The position numbers were made by a program, and so were the translations under genes. This document shows positions 25,253 through 34,346 of a stretch of 64,000 nt of DNA, in pieces. The notes beneath the pieces are model-generated. The model was not told where the DNA came from and made no database searches. It was given only the letters and a program-made list of their open reading frames with translations. The number at the start of each line of letters is the position of its first letter. Positions within the stretch are counted from its first letter, which is position 1. This stretch comes from Pseudomonadota bacterium (lineage in GTDB: Bacteria; Pseudomonadota; Alphaproteobacteria; Rhizobiales; Devosiaceae): the NCBI GenBank assembly GCA_023391095.1, contig JAEWBN010000001.1:1-64000 (forward strand), written 5' to 3'.

Positions 25253-27253
25253 GTGATCAGAACCGAAACCACAAAGAAGCTCTCCGTCCCGGGCCTCAGC
25301 CTGGCCGGCCTGCGTCAGCTCTCGCTTGCCTCCCGTATCGCCCTGGGCATTCTTGCAGTTGTCTGCGTTGCCGCAGTTTTTGCCCCGCTCATTGCGCCCT
25401 ATGATCCGCTGGCCACCGGTCTGACGCGGGGTCCGGTGGGACCCGATATGGCTCATTGGTTCGGCACGGACCGCCAGGGCCGCGATATCTTCTCACGCCT
25501 CGTCTTTGGCGCCCGCTATTCCTTGATCATTGGTCTGGCTGCAACCGGTGTTGCGCTGGTCGCCGCTGCCGTTCTCGGCGCCATAGCGGCAACCGCCGGC
25601 AAATGGGTCTCTGAAGTGCTGATGCGCGTGCTGGACATGGTCATGTCTTTCCCTGGCATCGCGCTGGCGGTGGTCTTCGTCACCGTCTTCGGCCAGTCCC
25701 TGCCGGTTTTGGTGCTCACCATTGCCTTCCTTTACGTGCCCCAGCTCACCCGTGTCATCCGCGCCAACATCATTGGCCAGTATGGAGAAGATTACGTCGC
25801 TGCTGTTCGGGTTATGGGTGCTTCCACCCCGCATATCCTTCTCAAGCATGTGGCACGCAATTGCCTTGCCCCGGTGCTGGTCTTCGCCACGATCCTTGTG
25901 GCCGACGCCATCGTCTTTGAAGCCTCGCTGTCGTTCATTCAGGCTGGCGTGCCCGATCCCGAACCGTCCTGGGGCAACGTCATGGCCTCGGGCCGGCAGC
26001 TGGTCATGTCCGGCGCCTGGTGGTCGACGCTCTTTGCCGGGGCGCTCATTACCGTGACCGTGCTGGCTCTCAACGTGCTGGCGGAAGGGATGACGGACTC
26101 CATGGCCGCTCCGCGGGCCCGTGCCCAGGTCAATGCCGCCGAAGTCGAAGCCGCTATCGAAAAGCTCGAAGCCCCCAAGACTGCCGAAGCCGCTCCTGAC
26201 GCGGAAGGCTCAGCCTTGCTGGAGGAACGTCTGGCCGAATTGCGGCGGGTGGAACTGGCGCGCACGGACCGCCTCACCATTGACGAGAGCATCGCACCCA
26301 TCCTCGAAGTCCGAAATCTTTCCATCGGCTTTCCACGCCATGGCAATGTGGATGTCGTGGACAACATATCCTTCTCCGTCCGTCCTGGTGAAACCGTGGC
26401 GCTGGTGGGTGAGAGCGGCTGCGGCAAGTCTATCACTTCACTTGCCATCATGGGCCTGCTCGATCCCCGGGCGCGCATTCGCGGCGAAATCCTCTTTGAG
26501 GGCAAGAACCTCCTCTCCATGAGTGAAAAGGAGCGCAATGCGCTGCGCGGCAAGGGCATTGCCATGATCTATCAGGATGCGCTGTCGTCGCTGAACCCGG
26601 CCATGCTCATCCGCTCGCAAATGGCCCAGCTCACCTCGCGCGGCGGCACACGCTCGGCCGAAGACCTGCTCAAGATGGTGGGCCTGGATCCCGTGCGCAC
26701 GCTCAATTCCTACCCGCACGAGCTTTCGGGCGGTCAGCGCCAACGCGTTCTCATTGCCATGGCCCTAACGCGAAACCCCAAGCTGATAATCGCCGACGAG
26801 CCAACCACGGCGCTCGACGTGACAGTCCAGAAGCAGGTGGTCGACCTGCTCAACCGTCTGCGCGAGGAACTGGGCTTTGCCATGCTCTTTGTCTCGCACG
26901 ACTTGGCGCTGGTGGCCGAGATCTCGCACCGCATCTCGGTCATGTATGCCGGTCAGATGGTCGAGCAGGGCAAGACGCGCGAAATCCTCACCCAGCCGGT
27001 GCACGAATATACACGTGGCCTTCTCGGCGCCGTGCTCAGCATCGAGGCAAGCGCCTCTCGCCTGCACCAGGTCCGCGGTACCGTGCCTTCGCCGCGTGAG
27101 TTCCCACCAGGGGACCGCTTTGCACCGCGCTCGTCTGATCCTCAGCGTAATGCCGGCGTCACCCGCGTATTCCGCCAGATCCCGGGCACCGAGCACTTCT
27201 ACGCAGCCCATCCTGACGACGAAGTCGTCCAGCCGATCGAGGTCCGCGCATGA
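25253..27253 (+). CDS. Fused ABC transporter permease (DppC type) and ATP-binding protein (DppD type)
   Basis: One 666-residue frame carries a DppC-like permease (residues about 1-290; coupling loop GEDYVAAVRVMGASTPHILL), a linker rich in Ala and Glu (about 290-345) and a complete ABC ATPase. The ATPase has Walker A GESGCGKS, signature LSGGQRQRV and Walker B LIIADEP, plus the C-terminal oligopeptide-transporter domain. The start is a GTG at 25253, one base after the permease stop, with no clear ribosome binding site, so coupled translation is likely. Such fusions occur in other Hyphomicrobiales. The next ATPase overlaps by four bases. Confidence 0.92.
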   Translation: MIRTETTKKLSVPGLSLAGLRQLSLASRIALGILAVVCVAAVFAPLIAPYDPLATGLTRGPVGPDMAHWFGTDRQGRDIFSRLVFGARYSLIIGLAATGVALVAAAVLGAIAATAGKWVSEVLMRVLDMVMSFPGIALAVVFVTVFGQSLPVLVLTIAFLYVPQLTRVIRANIIGQYGEDYVAAVRVMGASTPHILLKHVARNCLAPVLVFATILVADAIVFEASLSFIQAGVPDPEPSWGNVMASGRQLVMSGAWWSTLFAGALITVTVLALNVLAEGMTDSMAAPRARAQVNAAEVEAAIEKLEAPKTAEAAPDAEGSALLEERLAELRRVELARTDRLTIDESIAPILEVRNLSIGFPRHGNVDVVDNISFSVRPGETVALVGESGCGKSITSLAIMGLLDPRARIRGEILFEGKNLLSMSEKERNALRGKGIAMIYQDALSSLNPAMLIRSQMAQLTSRGGTRSAEDLLKMVGLDPVRTLNSYPHELSGGQRQRVLIAMALTRNPKLIIADEPTTALDVTVQKQVVDLLNRLREELGFAMLFVSHDLALVAEISHRISVMYAGQMVEQGKTREILTQPVHEYTRGLLGAVLSIEASASRLHQVRGTVPSPREFPPGDRFAPRSSDPQRNAGVTRVFRQIPGTEHFYAAHPDDEVVQPIEVRA

Positions 27254-28074
27254 ACGCGATCACCCAAAACTCTGCTGACTCTGCGCTGATTGAGCTGCGC
27301 GACGTATGCGTGGATTTCCGCGTCCGCGCCTCCCTGCTCAAGCCCGTGGCCCTGCGCGCGCTTGATCATGTGTCGCTGGCTGTCCATCGCGGCCGCACCC
27401 TCGGTGTCGTGGGGGAATCTGGCTCGGGCAAATCTACTGCCGCCAAGGTGTTGATCGGTCTTCTTGCTCCGAGCTCTGGCCAGATCTTCTTCGGCGGCGA
27501 AGAGGTGAAAAAGTTCGACGCGGCGACCCGCAAGCGCATTGGCCGCGTCGTCTCGGTTGTCTTCCAGGACCCGGCAACGGCGCTCAACTCGCGCATGTTG
27601 GTACGCGACGCGCTGACCGATCCGCTCAATGTGCACGACATCGGGAATGCGCAGAGCCGCCGCGCTCGCGTCTCGGAATTGGTCAATCTCGTCGGCCTGC
27701 CGCAATCGGTGCTCGACGCCATCCCGGCGCAATTGTCGGGTGGCCAGAAGCAGCGCGTCGCTATTGCCCGCGCCCTCACCCTCGAGCCGCAGGTAATCGT
27801 CGCTGACGAGCCCACTTCTGCGCTCGACGTCTCAGTGCGCGCGCAGATTCTGAATCTTCTGCAGGATCTCAAGCGCGAGCTGGACCTCGGCATGGTCTTC
27901 ATATCTCACGACATTCAGACCGTCCGGCACATCTCGGACGACATCGCCGTGATGAACCGCGGCAAGGTTGTTGAATTCGGCCCCGGCGCGCAGGTGCTGG
28001 GTTCGCCCTCGCAAGACTACACCCGAACCTTGCTCGCAGCGGCTCCAAGCTTGCTGCAAGCAGGTAACGCCTGA
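27250..28074 (+). CDS. ABC transporter ATP-binding protein, DppF type
   Basis: The 274-residue ATPase energises uptake together with the ATPase half of the upstream fusion. Walker A GESGSGKST, the signature LSGGQKQRVAIARALTLEPQ and Walker B VIVADEPTSALDVS are intact. Its ATG overlaps the upstream stop (ATGA), so it is translated in step with the fusion protein. The oligopeptide-type C-terminal extension is short. Confidence 0.93.
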   Translation: MNAITQNSADSALIELRDVCVDFRVRASLLKPVALRALDHVSLAVHRGRTLGVVGESGSGKSTAAKVLIGLLAPSSGQIFFGGEEVKKFDAATRKRIGRVVSVVFQDPATALNSRMLVRDALTDPLNVHDIGNAQSRRARVSELVNLVGLPQSVLDAIPAQLSGGQKQRVAIARALTLEPQVIVADEPTSALDVSVRAQILNLLQDLKRELDLGMVFISHDIQTVRHISDDIAVMNRGKVVEFGPGAQVLGSPSQDYTRTLLAAAPSLLQAGNA

Positions 28075-28109
28075 CGCTTCTCTCCTTTCCCTTACCCCCT
28101 GGCACCTTC

Positions 28110-29033
28110 ATGTCTAAGCATAGCTTCCGCGGCATCATTCCGCCCATCGTGACTCCCATCAATGTCGATGGTTCGGTCAATCACGACGACCTCAAGGCGC
28201 TGGTCGATCGTCTCATCGCCGAAGGCGTACACGGCATTTTCGCGCTCGGCTCAAGCGGTCAGGTAGCCTACCTCTCCGACGAAGACCGGCTTGCCGTGAT
28301 CAAGACCATCGTGGCTGCTACCAATGGCCGCGTTCCGGTCATCGCCGGCGCAATGGACTTGTCGGTTCACACCGTCATTCGCTCGGCCAAGACCTATGTC
28401 GAAGCCGGCGCCGACGCCATCGTCATCACCCCACCGCTCTACACCATTAACGACGAGACCGAGGTCGCCGACCATTTCCGCGCCGTCGCCAAGGCCGTTA
28501 ATGCGCCGCTTTTTGCCTATGACATCCCCGTCCGCGCCCACAAGAAGCTCTCTGCAAGCCTGCTGGTCCAACTGGGCAACGAAGGCGTGATCGTCGGCGT
28601 GAAGGATTCCTCTGGCGACGATGTCGGCTTCCGACGGCTTATTGCCATGAACAGGGCTGCCGGAAGCCCGCTGACCTTGCTCACCGGCCATGAAGTTGTC
28701 GTCGATGCCATGGGCCTTGCTGGAGCCGACGGCGCCGTTCCCGGCCTGGCCAACGTTGATGCAGCGTCCTACGTGCGACTCTGGAACGCCATTGAGGCCC
28801 GCGACTTCGGCACCGCCGTCAAGGAACAGGAATTCATCAATGCCCTGTTCGAGATCGTCTTCGTCCCCAAGGGTCGCTCGGGAGATGTCACCGGCATCGG
28901 TGCGTTCAAGGTTGCCATGGCTGCGCGAGGCCGGTTGAGCTCCGCGACCAATACCGCGCCTCTGAAAAACCTCGACGCTACAACGGTGACGGCGATTGAG
29001 AAAATCGTGAGCGATCTGGGCCTCACCGCCTGA
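28110..29033 (+). CDS. nanA: N-acetylneuraminate lyase, DapA/NanA family
   Basis: The 307-residue (beta/alpha)8 aldolase would cleave sialic acid into N-acetylmannosamine and pyruvate. The Schiff-base lysine is K165 in GVKDSSGD, with Y137 in FAYDIP; the GxxG motif is GSSGQ (47-51). Sequence alone cannot separate a lyase from dihydrodipicolinate synthase, KDG aldolase and other relatives. The call rests on nanE and nanK directly downstream. It follows the DppF-type gene by 35 bases. Confidence 0.8.
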   Translation: MSKHSFRGIIPPIVTPINVDGSVNHDDLKALVDRLIAEGVHGIFALGSSGQVAYLSDEDRLAVIKTIVAATNGRVPVIAGAMDLSVHTVIRSAKTYVEAGADAIVITPPLYTINDETEVADHFRAVAKAVNAPLFAYDIPVRAHKKLSASLLVQLGNEGVIVGVKDSSGDDVGFRRLIAMNRAAGSPLTLLTGHEVVVDAMGLAGADGAVPGLANVDAASYVRLWNAIEARDFGTAVKEQEFINALFEIVFVPKGRSGDVTGIGAFKVAMAARGRLSSATNTAPLKNLDATTVTAIEKIVSDLGLTA

Positions 29034-29048
29034 TTTTTGCAGCGCTTA

Positions 29049-29076
29049 CGGCAGCGATCTCGACGGGTCGCTGCCG
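29049..29076 (+). other. Inverted repeat between nanA and nanE
   Basis: CGGCAGCGA (29049-29057) and TCGCTGCCG (29068-29076) form a perfect 9-base stem with a 10-base loop, 15 bases after the nanA stop and 29 bases before the preferred nanE start. No T-run follows, so it may tune or process the transcript and need not stop it. Confidence 0.6.
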
Positions 29077-29105
29077 GCACATTCTCCAGACAAAGGCGTT
29101 TCAGC

Positions 29106-29780
29106 GTGGACATTCTCAGCCGCATACGCGGGGGCCTTGTGGCCTCCTGCCAGCCCGTCGATGACGGTCCGATGGATCGTCCAGAGATCATCGCGGCCAT
29201 GGCCCAGGCCTGCGTGGCCGGTGGGGCAGCTGCCCTTCGCATCGAGGGGGTGGACAACCTGCTCGCCACCCGGCCGCATATAAACGTCCCGATCATCGGC
29301 ATCGTAAAGTCGGATCTCGACGATACACCTGTGCGCATCACGGTCCGCATCGCCGAAGCCATAGCGCTGGTCGAGGCCGGTGCCGACGTCATCGCCTATG
29401 ACGCCACCAATCGCTCGCGTCCCGACAGCCGGGAGGAGGTTCTCAAAGCAATTCTGGACGCCGGCAAGATTGCCATGGCTGATTGCTCCACCCTTGAAGA
29501 TGGCCGCATTGCCTTTGCCAATGGTGCGCAGATCCTGGGCACCACAATGTCGGGTTATACCGCCGAGACGCAGGGCCTCACTGACGGGCCCGATTTCGAA
29601 CTGATCCGCGGCTTCAAGAAATTGGGTGGTTTCGTCATGGCCGAAGGCCGGTTGAACACCCCTGAACTCGCTGCTGCCGCCATGGCCGCGGGTGCCGATG
29701 CCGTCACCGTCGGCAGCGCGCTGACGCGGCTGGAGCATGTCACTTCTTGGTTCGCTGACGCTGTTCGGAGTGCCCGATGA
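29106..29780 (+). CDS. nanE: N-acylglucosamine-6-phosphate 2-epimerase
   Basis: NanE turns N-acetylmannosamine-6-phosphate into N-acetylglucosamine-6-phosphate. The 224-residue TIM-barrel protein has the family marks GLVASCQPVDDGPMDRP, AAALRIEGVDN, PIIGIVKSDLDDTPVRIT and ADCSTLEDG. The GTG at 29106 begins VDILSRIRGGLVASCQP, the usual N-terminus, and avoids the hairpin; an in-frame TTG at 29037 is less likely. Its stop overlaps the nanK start (ATGA). Confidence 0.92.
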   Translation: MDILSRIRGGLVASCQPVDDGPMDRPEIIAAMAQACVAGGAAALRIEGVDNLLATRPHINVPIIGIVKSDLDDTPVRITVRIAEAIALVEAGADVIAYDATNRSRPDSREEVLKAILDAGKIAMADCSTLEDGRIAFANGAQILGTTMSGYTAETQGLTDGPDFELIRGFKKLGGFVMAEGRLNTPELAAAAMAAGADAVTVGSALTRLEHVTSWFADAVRSAR

Positions 29781-30634
29781 TCATTTCCGGCCACGCAGTG
29801 GACCTCGGTGGCACCAAGATCGCCGTTGCCCGCATCCAGAATGGTAAGGTCCAAACACGCGTACAGGCCGCGACCAGCGGCAAGGCTGATCTTAATGGTC
29901 AGCTAGAGGCCATGGGAAAGCTGCTGGATGAGACCGGCTATCGCGCGGGGGATTCCCTGGGCGTGGCCGTCACCGGTCGCCTCGACCGCGATGGGAATTG
30001 GCATGCGGTCAATACCGGCACGCTCAGCGCCATTTCGGCTGCCCCCCTTCGCAACATGTTGCAAAACCGCTTTGGCCACCGCGTCGCCGCCATCAATGAC
30101 GCCGCTGCGGCGGCCTTGGCGGAAAGCCGGCTTGGCGCCGGACAGGGCGCCTATAACTTTGCATATCTTACCGTTTCAACCGGGGTCGGCGGAGGTCTCG
30201 TCCTGGGTGGACGGCTCATTGACAGCAATAGCGGCCTTGCCGGCCATGTCGGGTTTGCGTCCTCCCGGCAAAGCGAAATGCTTTGTGGTTCTGGCCGGTT
30301 CGGCACGGTGGAAAGCACCGCCTCGGGTCGGGCCATAGCGAGCGCTGCCGGGCTACCTGACGGGCGGACAGTTTTCGCCCGTGACGCAGATGATCCGGTC
30401 ATCCAGCGTTCCGCCGAGGCAATCGCTCGGCTCATTGCCGATCTGACAGCGATTCTTGGCCTGGACGCGGTCGCCCTCGGCGGCAGCATAGGCCTTGCGC
30501 CAGGATACCTGTCTAAAGTTCTCGGCTACCTCGGGTCTGAGCCAACCCTGTTTCGGCCGTCGGTCGTGCGGGCGCAACTGGGCAATGACAGCGGCCTTGT
30601 CGGCGCGCTGCTGCATTGCGTCGAAACCACTTGA
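29777..30634 (+). CDS. nanK: N-acetylmannosamine kinase, ROK family
   Basis: The 285-residue sugar kinase would phosphorylate N-acetylmannosamine from NanA to give the NanE substrate. The phosphate-binding loop VDLGGTKIAVA is at the N-terminus and the catalytic aspartate is in INDAAAAAL. The usual ROK zinc motif after GHVGF is degenerate: only LCGSGRFGTVES remains, with one cysteine instead of three. The four-base overlap with nanE supports its role. No gene follows for about 640 bases. Confidence 0.88.
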   Translation: MIISGHAVDLGGTKIAVARIQNGKVQTRVQAATSGKADLNGQLEAMGKLLDETGYRAGDSLGVAVTGRLDRDGNWHAVNTGTLSAISAAPLRNMLQNRFGHRVAAINDAAAAALAESRLGAGQGAYNFAYLTVSTGVGGGLVLGGRLIDSNSGLAGHVGFASSRQSEMLCGSGRFGTVESTASGRAIASAAGLPDGRTVFARDADDPVIQRSAEAIARLIADLTAILGLDAVALGGSIGLAPGYLSKVLGYLGSEPTLFRPSVVRAQLGNDSGLVGALLHCVETT

Positions 30635-31275
30635 GACCGGCTTTCGCGCCGCCCAAGCTCCTTCCCAACAGCGTGACGCCTCGTGAACCTCAGTGCGTTT
30701 GCACGCTCGTCCGCGAGGTTAATGTTCGAGAGGCTCATCGCGTCTTCAACATATGGAATGGGCTATGGAAGCTCGCGGCTGCCATGGGCTACTGCGCCAG
30801 TGACGCGGCTCCATCCACGGGCGTGCATGGCCGCGCCACTAGAGGCCGAGAGGACACGGCGGGAATGTGAGGTACTTCTGGAGTTTGCTTAAGCCGCTGT
30901 TTCATCTTCACAAGAAGAGTTGGAGCTGCCTTCAGGAAAGTTTTCCAAGCCGCCGTGGCGCTAGAACACCGGAATCCCCCCCTGCCTGCGCCACCTGCCG
31001 GGCTCCCACGCTCCAGGCTGACGCCCACCGCACCAATAGAATAAAGTTCAAGATGGCGGTCCGGTGAAAATTTAGAGCTTTCGGGAAGTCGCGGAGCGTG
31101 CAGATCGGCAGGTATGAGGCGCGCATAGTTGCCGCCACTTGGCTTACGTTGGCGACCGGCTGGTAGATCCGAGCTTGCTTGCGCCAGAAGGATGAAGCGC
31201 TCGTCGGTCGCTCCGGGAGCGCCCCCACCGTCGCTGGCCGGGATGAGACCGGCATTCGCTGGGAACTCGAACAGG
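30635..31275. other. Gene-free stretch between nanK and fmdB
   Basis: About 640 bases between convergent operons. No open frame here has a recognisable family motif or good ribosome binding site, and no tRNA, repeat array or strong terminator was found. It could hold decayed sequence or the 3' ends of both transcripts. Confidence 0.5.
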
Positions 31276-31611
31276 TTAATGACTGATCATCCACGGCCTC
31301 GCCGAAGGGAAGCTTTTCGATCCATCCGGTCGCACCAGGGTCGAGCGCCCTTTCGTGCCGCTTGAACTGCAGCAGGAGCAGCCGGGCCCATGGGCGGACC
31401 CTCCGCGCTTGGGCTCGTGACGCGATTTTTCGTTCGTTGCGAAGGCCGTACGGCGTATCGGATCCATGCCCGCAACATAGGGAACGGATAAGAACGCCCG
31501 CGGCGCTGGCTCCCCACAATAGGGGCAATCACAGGGCTCGGCGGAGCGGGACATTGGGCGGACCGTGGTGAACGGTCCGCATGAGTTGCATTGATAGTCG
31601 TAGATCGCCAT
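31276..31611 (-). CDS. fmdB: FmdB family zinc-ribbon protein
   Basis: The 111-residue protein starts MAIYDYQCNSCGPF, with C8-x2-C11 and C29-x2-C32 forming the zinc ribbon of the FmdB family; the rest is low in complexity and rich in Ser and Cys (GCSCCSSS). FmdB proteins are found beside formamidase genes and are called putative regulators, but their action is not established. It lies 9 bases after fmdA, the last gene of the urt-fmd operon. Confidence 0.88.
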   Translation of the reverse strand: MAIYDYQCNSCGPFTTVRPMSRSAEPCDCPYCGEPAPRAFLSVPYVAGMDPIRRTAFATNEKSRHEPKRGGSAHGPGCSCCSSSGTKGRSTLVRPDGSKSFPSARPWMISH

Positions 31612-31620
31612 GGCGGGTTC

Positions 31621-32850
31621 CTAAAGATCAACTGCGATGGGCATATCGATGGAGCCATCGAGGTGCTTTTTCGGTCCGTCGGCGCCCGGCATAACGTCAA
31701 ATTCAAAAATGTCGGTCGGGAGCCACAGCGTTGCACAGGCATTGGGAATGTCGACGACGCCTGACACGTGCCCCTGCACCGGCGCCGTGCCGAGGATTGA
31801 ATAGGCCTGGGCGCCCGAATAGCCGAACTTCTTGAGATATTCGATGGCGTTAAGGCAGGCCTGGCGATACGCCGTAGTGACGTCGAGATAGTGCTGCGTG
31901 CCGCTTTCATCGACCGAAATGCCTTCGAAGATGAGATAGTCGTCGTATTTCGGCGCGATCGGCGAGGGGCGGAAGATCGGATTCTTGATCCCGTACTTGG
32001 CCATGCCGTCCTTGATCAGCGTCACCTTGATATGCAGCCAGCCGGCCATTTCGATGGCGCCGCAGAAGGTGATTTCGCCATCGCCCTGGCTGAAATGCAG
32101 GTCGCCCATCGAAAGGCCTGCCCCGTCCACATAGACCGGGAAATAGACCTTCGAGCCGCGCGACAGGTCCTTGATGTCGCAATTGCCGCCATGCTCGCGA
32201 GGCGGCACGGTGCGGGCGCCATTGGTCGCGGCCTTTTCGAAATCGTCGCCCTTGAGCGCGCCCATATGGGCCGCATAGGTGTCGGGCAGCGTGGCAAGCG
32301 CCGGCACGCGTTCGGGATCGGTGTCAAACAGCTTCTTTTCACGCGTGTTCCACATGTCGAGCATCTTGTGGTCCGGCAGGCATCCGATCAGCCCCGGATG
32401 GATGAGACCGGCATACTTGACGCCGGGCACGTGCCGGGACTGGGTGAACATGCCCTTGAAATCCCAGATGGACTTCTGCGCGGAGGGAAAATGCTTGTCG
32501 AGGAAGCCGCCGCCATTATTGACCGAGAAGAAGCCGTTGAACCCCCAAAGCGAGTTTTCGAAGGCGCCGATATCGAGAATGTCCACCACCAGTAGGTCGC
32601 CCGGCTGCGCGCCCTTGACGCCAATGGGGCCGGACAGGAAGTGCACCTGCTTGAGATCGACATCGCGCACATCTGATGCGTCGTCGTCGTTCTTGATCTG
32701 GCCGCCGGTCCAGTCATAGGTCTCGATCTTGAAATCGTCGCCCGGCTCGACCCAGCAGGCCATGGGAATGTCCGGGTGCCAGCGATTATGGATCTTTTCG
32801 TTGGTATAGGGGCTCTCGTTCAGATCGACCTTGATCAGGGTGTCGGTCAT
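31621..32850 (-). CDS. fmdA: Formamidase, acetamidase/formamidase family
   Basis: FmdA hydrolyses formamide, and sometimes other short amides, to the acid and ammonia in the cytoplasm. The 409-residue protein starts MTDTLIKVDLNESPYTNEKI and carries conserved segments HNRWHPDIPMACWVEPGDDF, HFLSGPIGVKGAQPGDLLVV and CDIKDLSRGSKV, matching full-length formamidase of the Methylophilus type. It follows urtE by 26 bases, so the transporter and enzyme are probably co-expressed. Confidence 0.95.
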   Translation of the reverse strand: MTDTLIKVDLNESPYTNEKIHNRWHPDIPMACWVEPGDDFKIETYDWTGGQIKNDDDASDVRDVDLKQVHFLSGPIGVKGAQPGDLLVVDILDIGAFENSLWGFNGFFSVNNGGGFLDKHFPSAQKSIWDFKGMFTQSRHVPGVKYAGLIHPGLIGCLPDHKMLDMWNTREKKLFDTDPERVPALATLPDTYAAHMGALKGDDFEKAATNGARTVPPREHGGNCDIKDLSRGSKVYFPVYVDGAGLSMGDLHFSQGDGEITFCGAIEMAGWLHIKVTLIKDGMAKYGIKNPIFRPSPIAPKYDDYLIFEGISVDESGTQHYLDVTTAYRQACLNAIEYLKKFGYSGAQAYSILGTAPVQGHVSGVVDIPNACATLWLPTDIFEFDVMPGADGPKKHLDGSIDMPIAVDL

Positions 32851-32876
32851 GTTCTTATCCTCGTTGGCGGTTGGGT

Positions 32877-33566
32877 TCAGACGGAAAGGAAGGACGAGAC
32901 CTTTGCCTCGTCGATGCCGGCACGTGGGCTCTCGTGGACGAATTCGCCGTTCTCGATGACCAGTACGCGGTCTGCGATATCGAGGGCAAAGCTCAGCACC
33001 TGTTCGGAGACGATGATGGACAGGCCCTTCTCGTCGCGAATGCGGCGGAGCGTGCGGGCCATTTCCTTGATGATCGAGGGCTGGATTCCCTCCGTCGGCT
33101 CATCCAGCAGCAGCACTTTGGGCCGAGAGGCCAGGGCCCGAGCGATGGCAAGCTGCTGCTGCTGCCCGCCCGAGAGATTGCCGCCGCGCCGGCCCTTCAT
33201 TTCCAGCAGCACCGGAAACAGCTCGTAGAGGTCGCCCGGCACGTCCTTTTCCCCGGTGACGGTGAGGCCGGTCTCGATGTTTTCCCTCACCGTCATGGTC
33301 GAGAAAATCATGCGGCCCTGCGGTACGTAGGACAGCCCGGACTTGACGCGATTGAAGCTCTCGGCCTGCTCCACCGCGTGGCCATCGACGACGATGGTGC
33401 CGCTCCGCGATGGCACTATTCCCATGAGCGATTTCATCAGCGTGGTCTTGCCCATGCCATTGCGGCCCATGATGGCGACGATTTCGCCGGGGGCGACGTC
33501 CAGCGACACCCCGTGGATCACCTCGCTCTGGCCATAGGAAACGCGCAGATTGTCGATTGCCAGCAT
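32877..33566 (-). CDS. urtE: Urea/short-amide ABC transporter ATP-binding subunit UrtE
   Basis: The 229-residue LivF-type ATPase has Walker A GRNGMGKTT, signature LSGGQQQQLAIARALASRP and Walker B LLLDEPTEGIQPS. The GIQPS after Walker B is typical of UrtE. With UrtD it drives uptake through UrtBC. It starts 9 bases after urtD. Whether the substrate is urea or formamide is discussed under fmdA; no urease gene is present in the window. Confidence 0.93.
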   Translation of the reverse strand: MLAIDNLRVSYGQSEVIHGVSLDVAPGEIVAIMGRNGMGKTTLMKSLMGIVPSRSGTIVVDGHAVEQAESFNRVKSGLSYVPQGRMIFSTMTVRENIETGLTVTGEKDVPGDLYELFPVLLEMKGRRGGNLSGGQQQQLAIARALASRPKVLLLDEPTEGIQPSIIKEMARTLRRIRDEKGLSIIVSEQVLSFALDIADRVLVIENGEFVHESPRAGIDEAKVSSFLSV

Positions 33567-33575
33567 GAAAGCCTC

Positions 33576-34337
33576 CTAATGTCCGAGATAGACTTCGACG
33601 ACCTTGGGGTCGTGCTGGACATGGTCCATCGTGCCTTCCGAGAGCACCTTGCCCTGGTGAAGCACGGTGACGCGGTGTGCGATGTCCTCGACGAATTTCA
33701 TGTCGTGCTCGATGACGATCACCGAGTGCTGTTTGATGATCGTGTTGAGCAGCTCAGCCGTCTTGATGCGCTCGGCCACGCTCATGCCGGCAACGGGCTC
33801 GTCGAGCATGAGCAAGTCCGGCTTCTGGATCAGCAGCATGCCGATTTCGAGCCACTGCTTTTGTCCGTGGCTGAGGATGGCGGCTTCGGTATTGAGATGT
33901 TCCTTGAGGAAAATCCTCTCGGCGATCTCCTCGACGCGGCCGATCACCTCGCGATCGCGCCGGAATGCCAGAGCGCCCCAGACATTCTTGCCCCGCGGAA
34001 ACGACAGCTCCAGATTTTCGAAGACTGTGAGATCCTCGTAGATCGACGGATTCTGGAATTTCCGGCCCACGCCTGCATGCACGATCTGGTGCTCTTTCAT
34101 GGTGGTCAGCTCCTTGCCGCGGAAGCGGATCGAACCTGACGTGGCCCTGGTGCGGCCGCAGATGAGGTCGAGCACGGTTGTCTTGCCCGCGCCGTTGGGG
34201 CCGATAATCACCCGGATCTCGTTTTCGTCGACATAGAAGGAGAGGTCGTTGACCGCCTTGAAGCCATCGAAGGAGACCGTGAGGCCCTCCACCGCAAGCA
34301 GGAATTCCTTGGGCGCCGTTTCGGTGTCGAAAGTCAT
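33576..34337 (-). CDS. urtD: Urea/short-amide ABC transporter ATP-binding subunit UrtD
   Basis: The 253-residue LivG-type ATPase has Walker A GPNGAGKTTVLDLICG and Walker B LLMLDEPVAGMSVAE. The signature motif is degenerate, LSHGQKQWLEIG, as is usual for UrtD. It lies between urtC and urtE with 9-base gaps on both sides, so the five urt genes form one transcript. Confidence 0.94.
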   Translation of the reverse strand: MTFDTETAPKEFLLAVEGLTVSFDGFKAVNDLSFYVDENEIRVIIGPNGAGKTTVLDLICGRTRATSGSIRFRGKELTTMKEHQIVHAGVGRKFQNPSIYEDLTVFENLELSFPRGKNVWGALAFRRDREVIGRVEEIAERIFLKEHLNTEAAILSHGQKQWLEIGMLLIQKPDLLMLDEPVAGMSVAERIKTAELLNTIIKQHSVIVIEHDMKFVEDIAHRVTVLHQGKVLSEGTMDHVQHDPKVVEVYLGH

Positions 34338-34346
34338 CTGGCGCTC

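Noticed and set aside
28110..29033. The aldolase read as dihydrodipicolinate synthase (dapA)
   Set aside because: Family membership would allow it, but its place directly before nanE and nanK makes sialic acid lyase the better reading.
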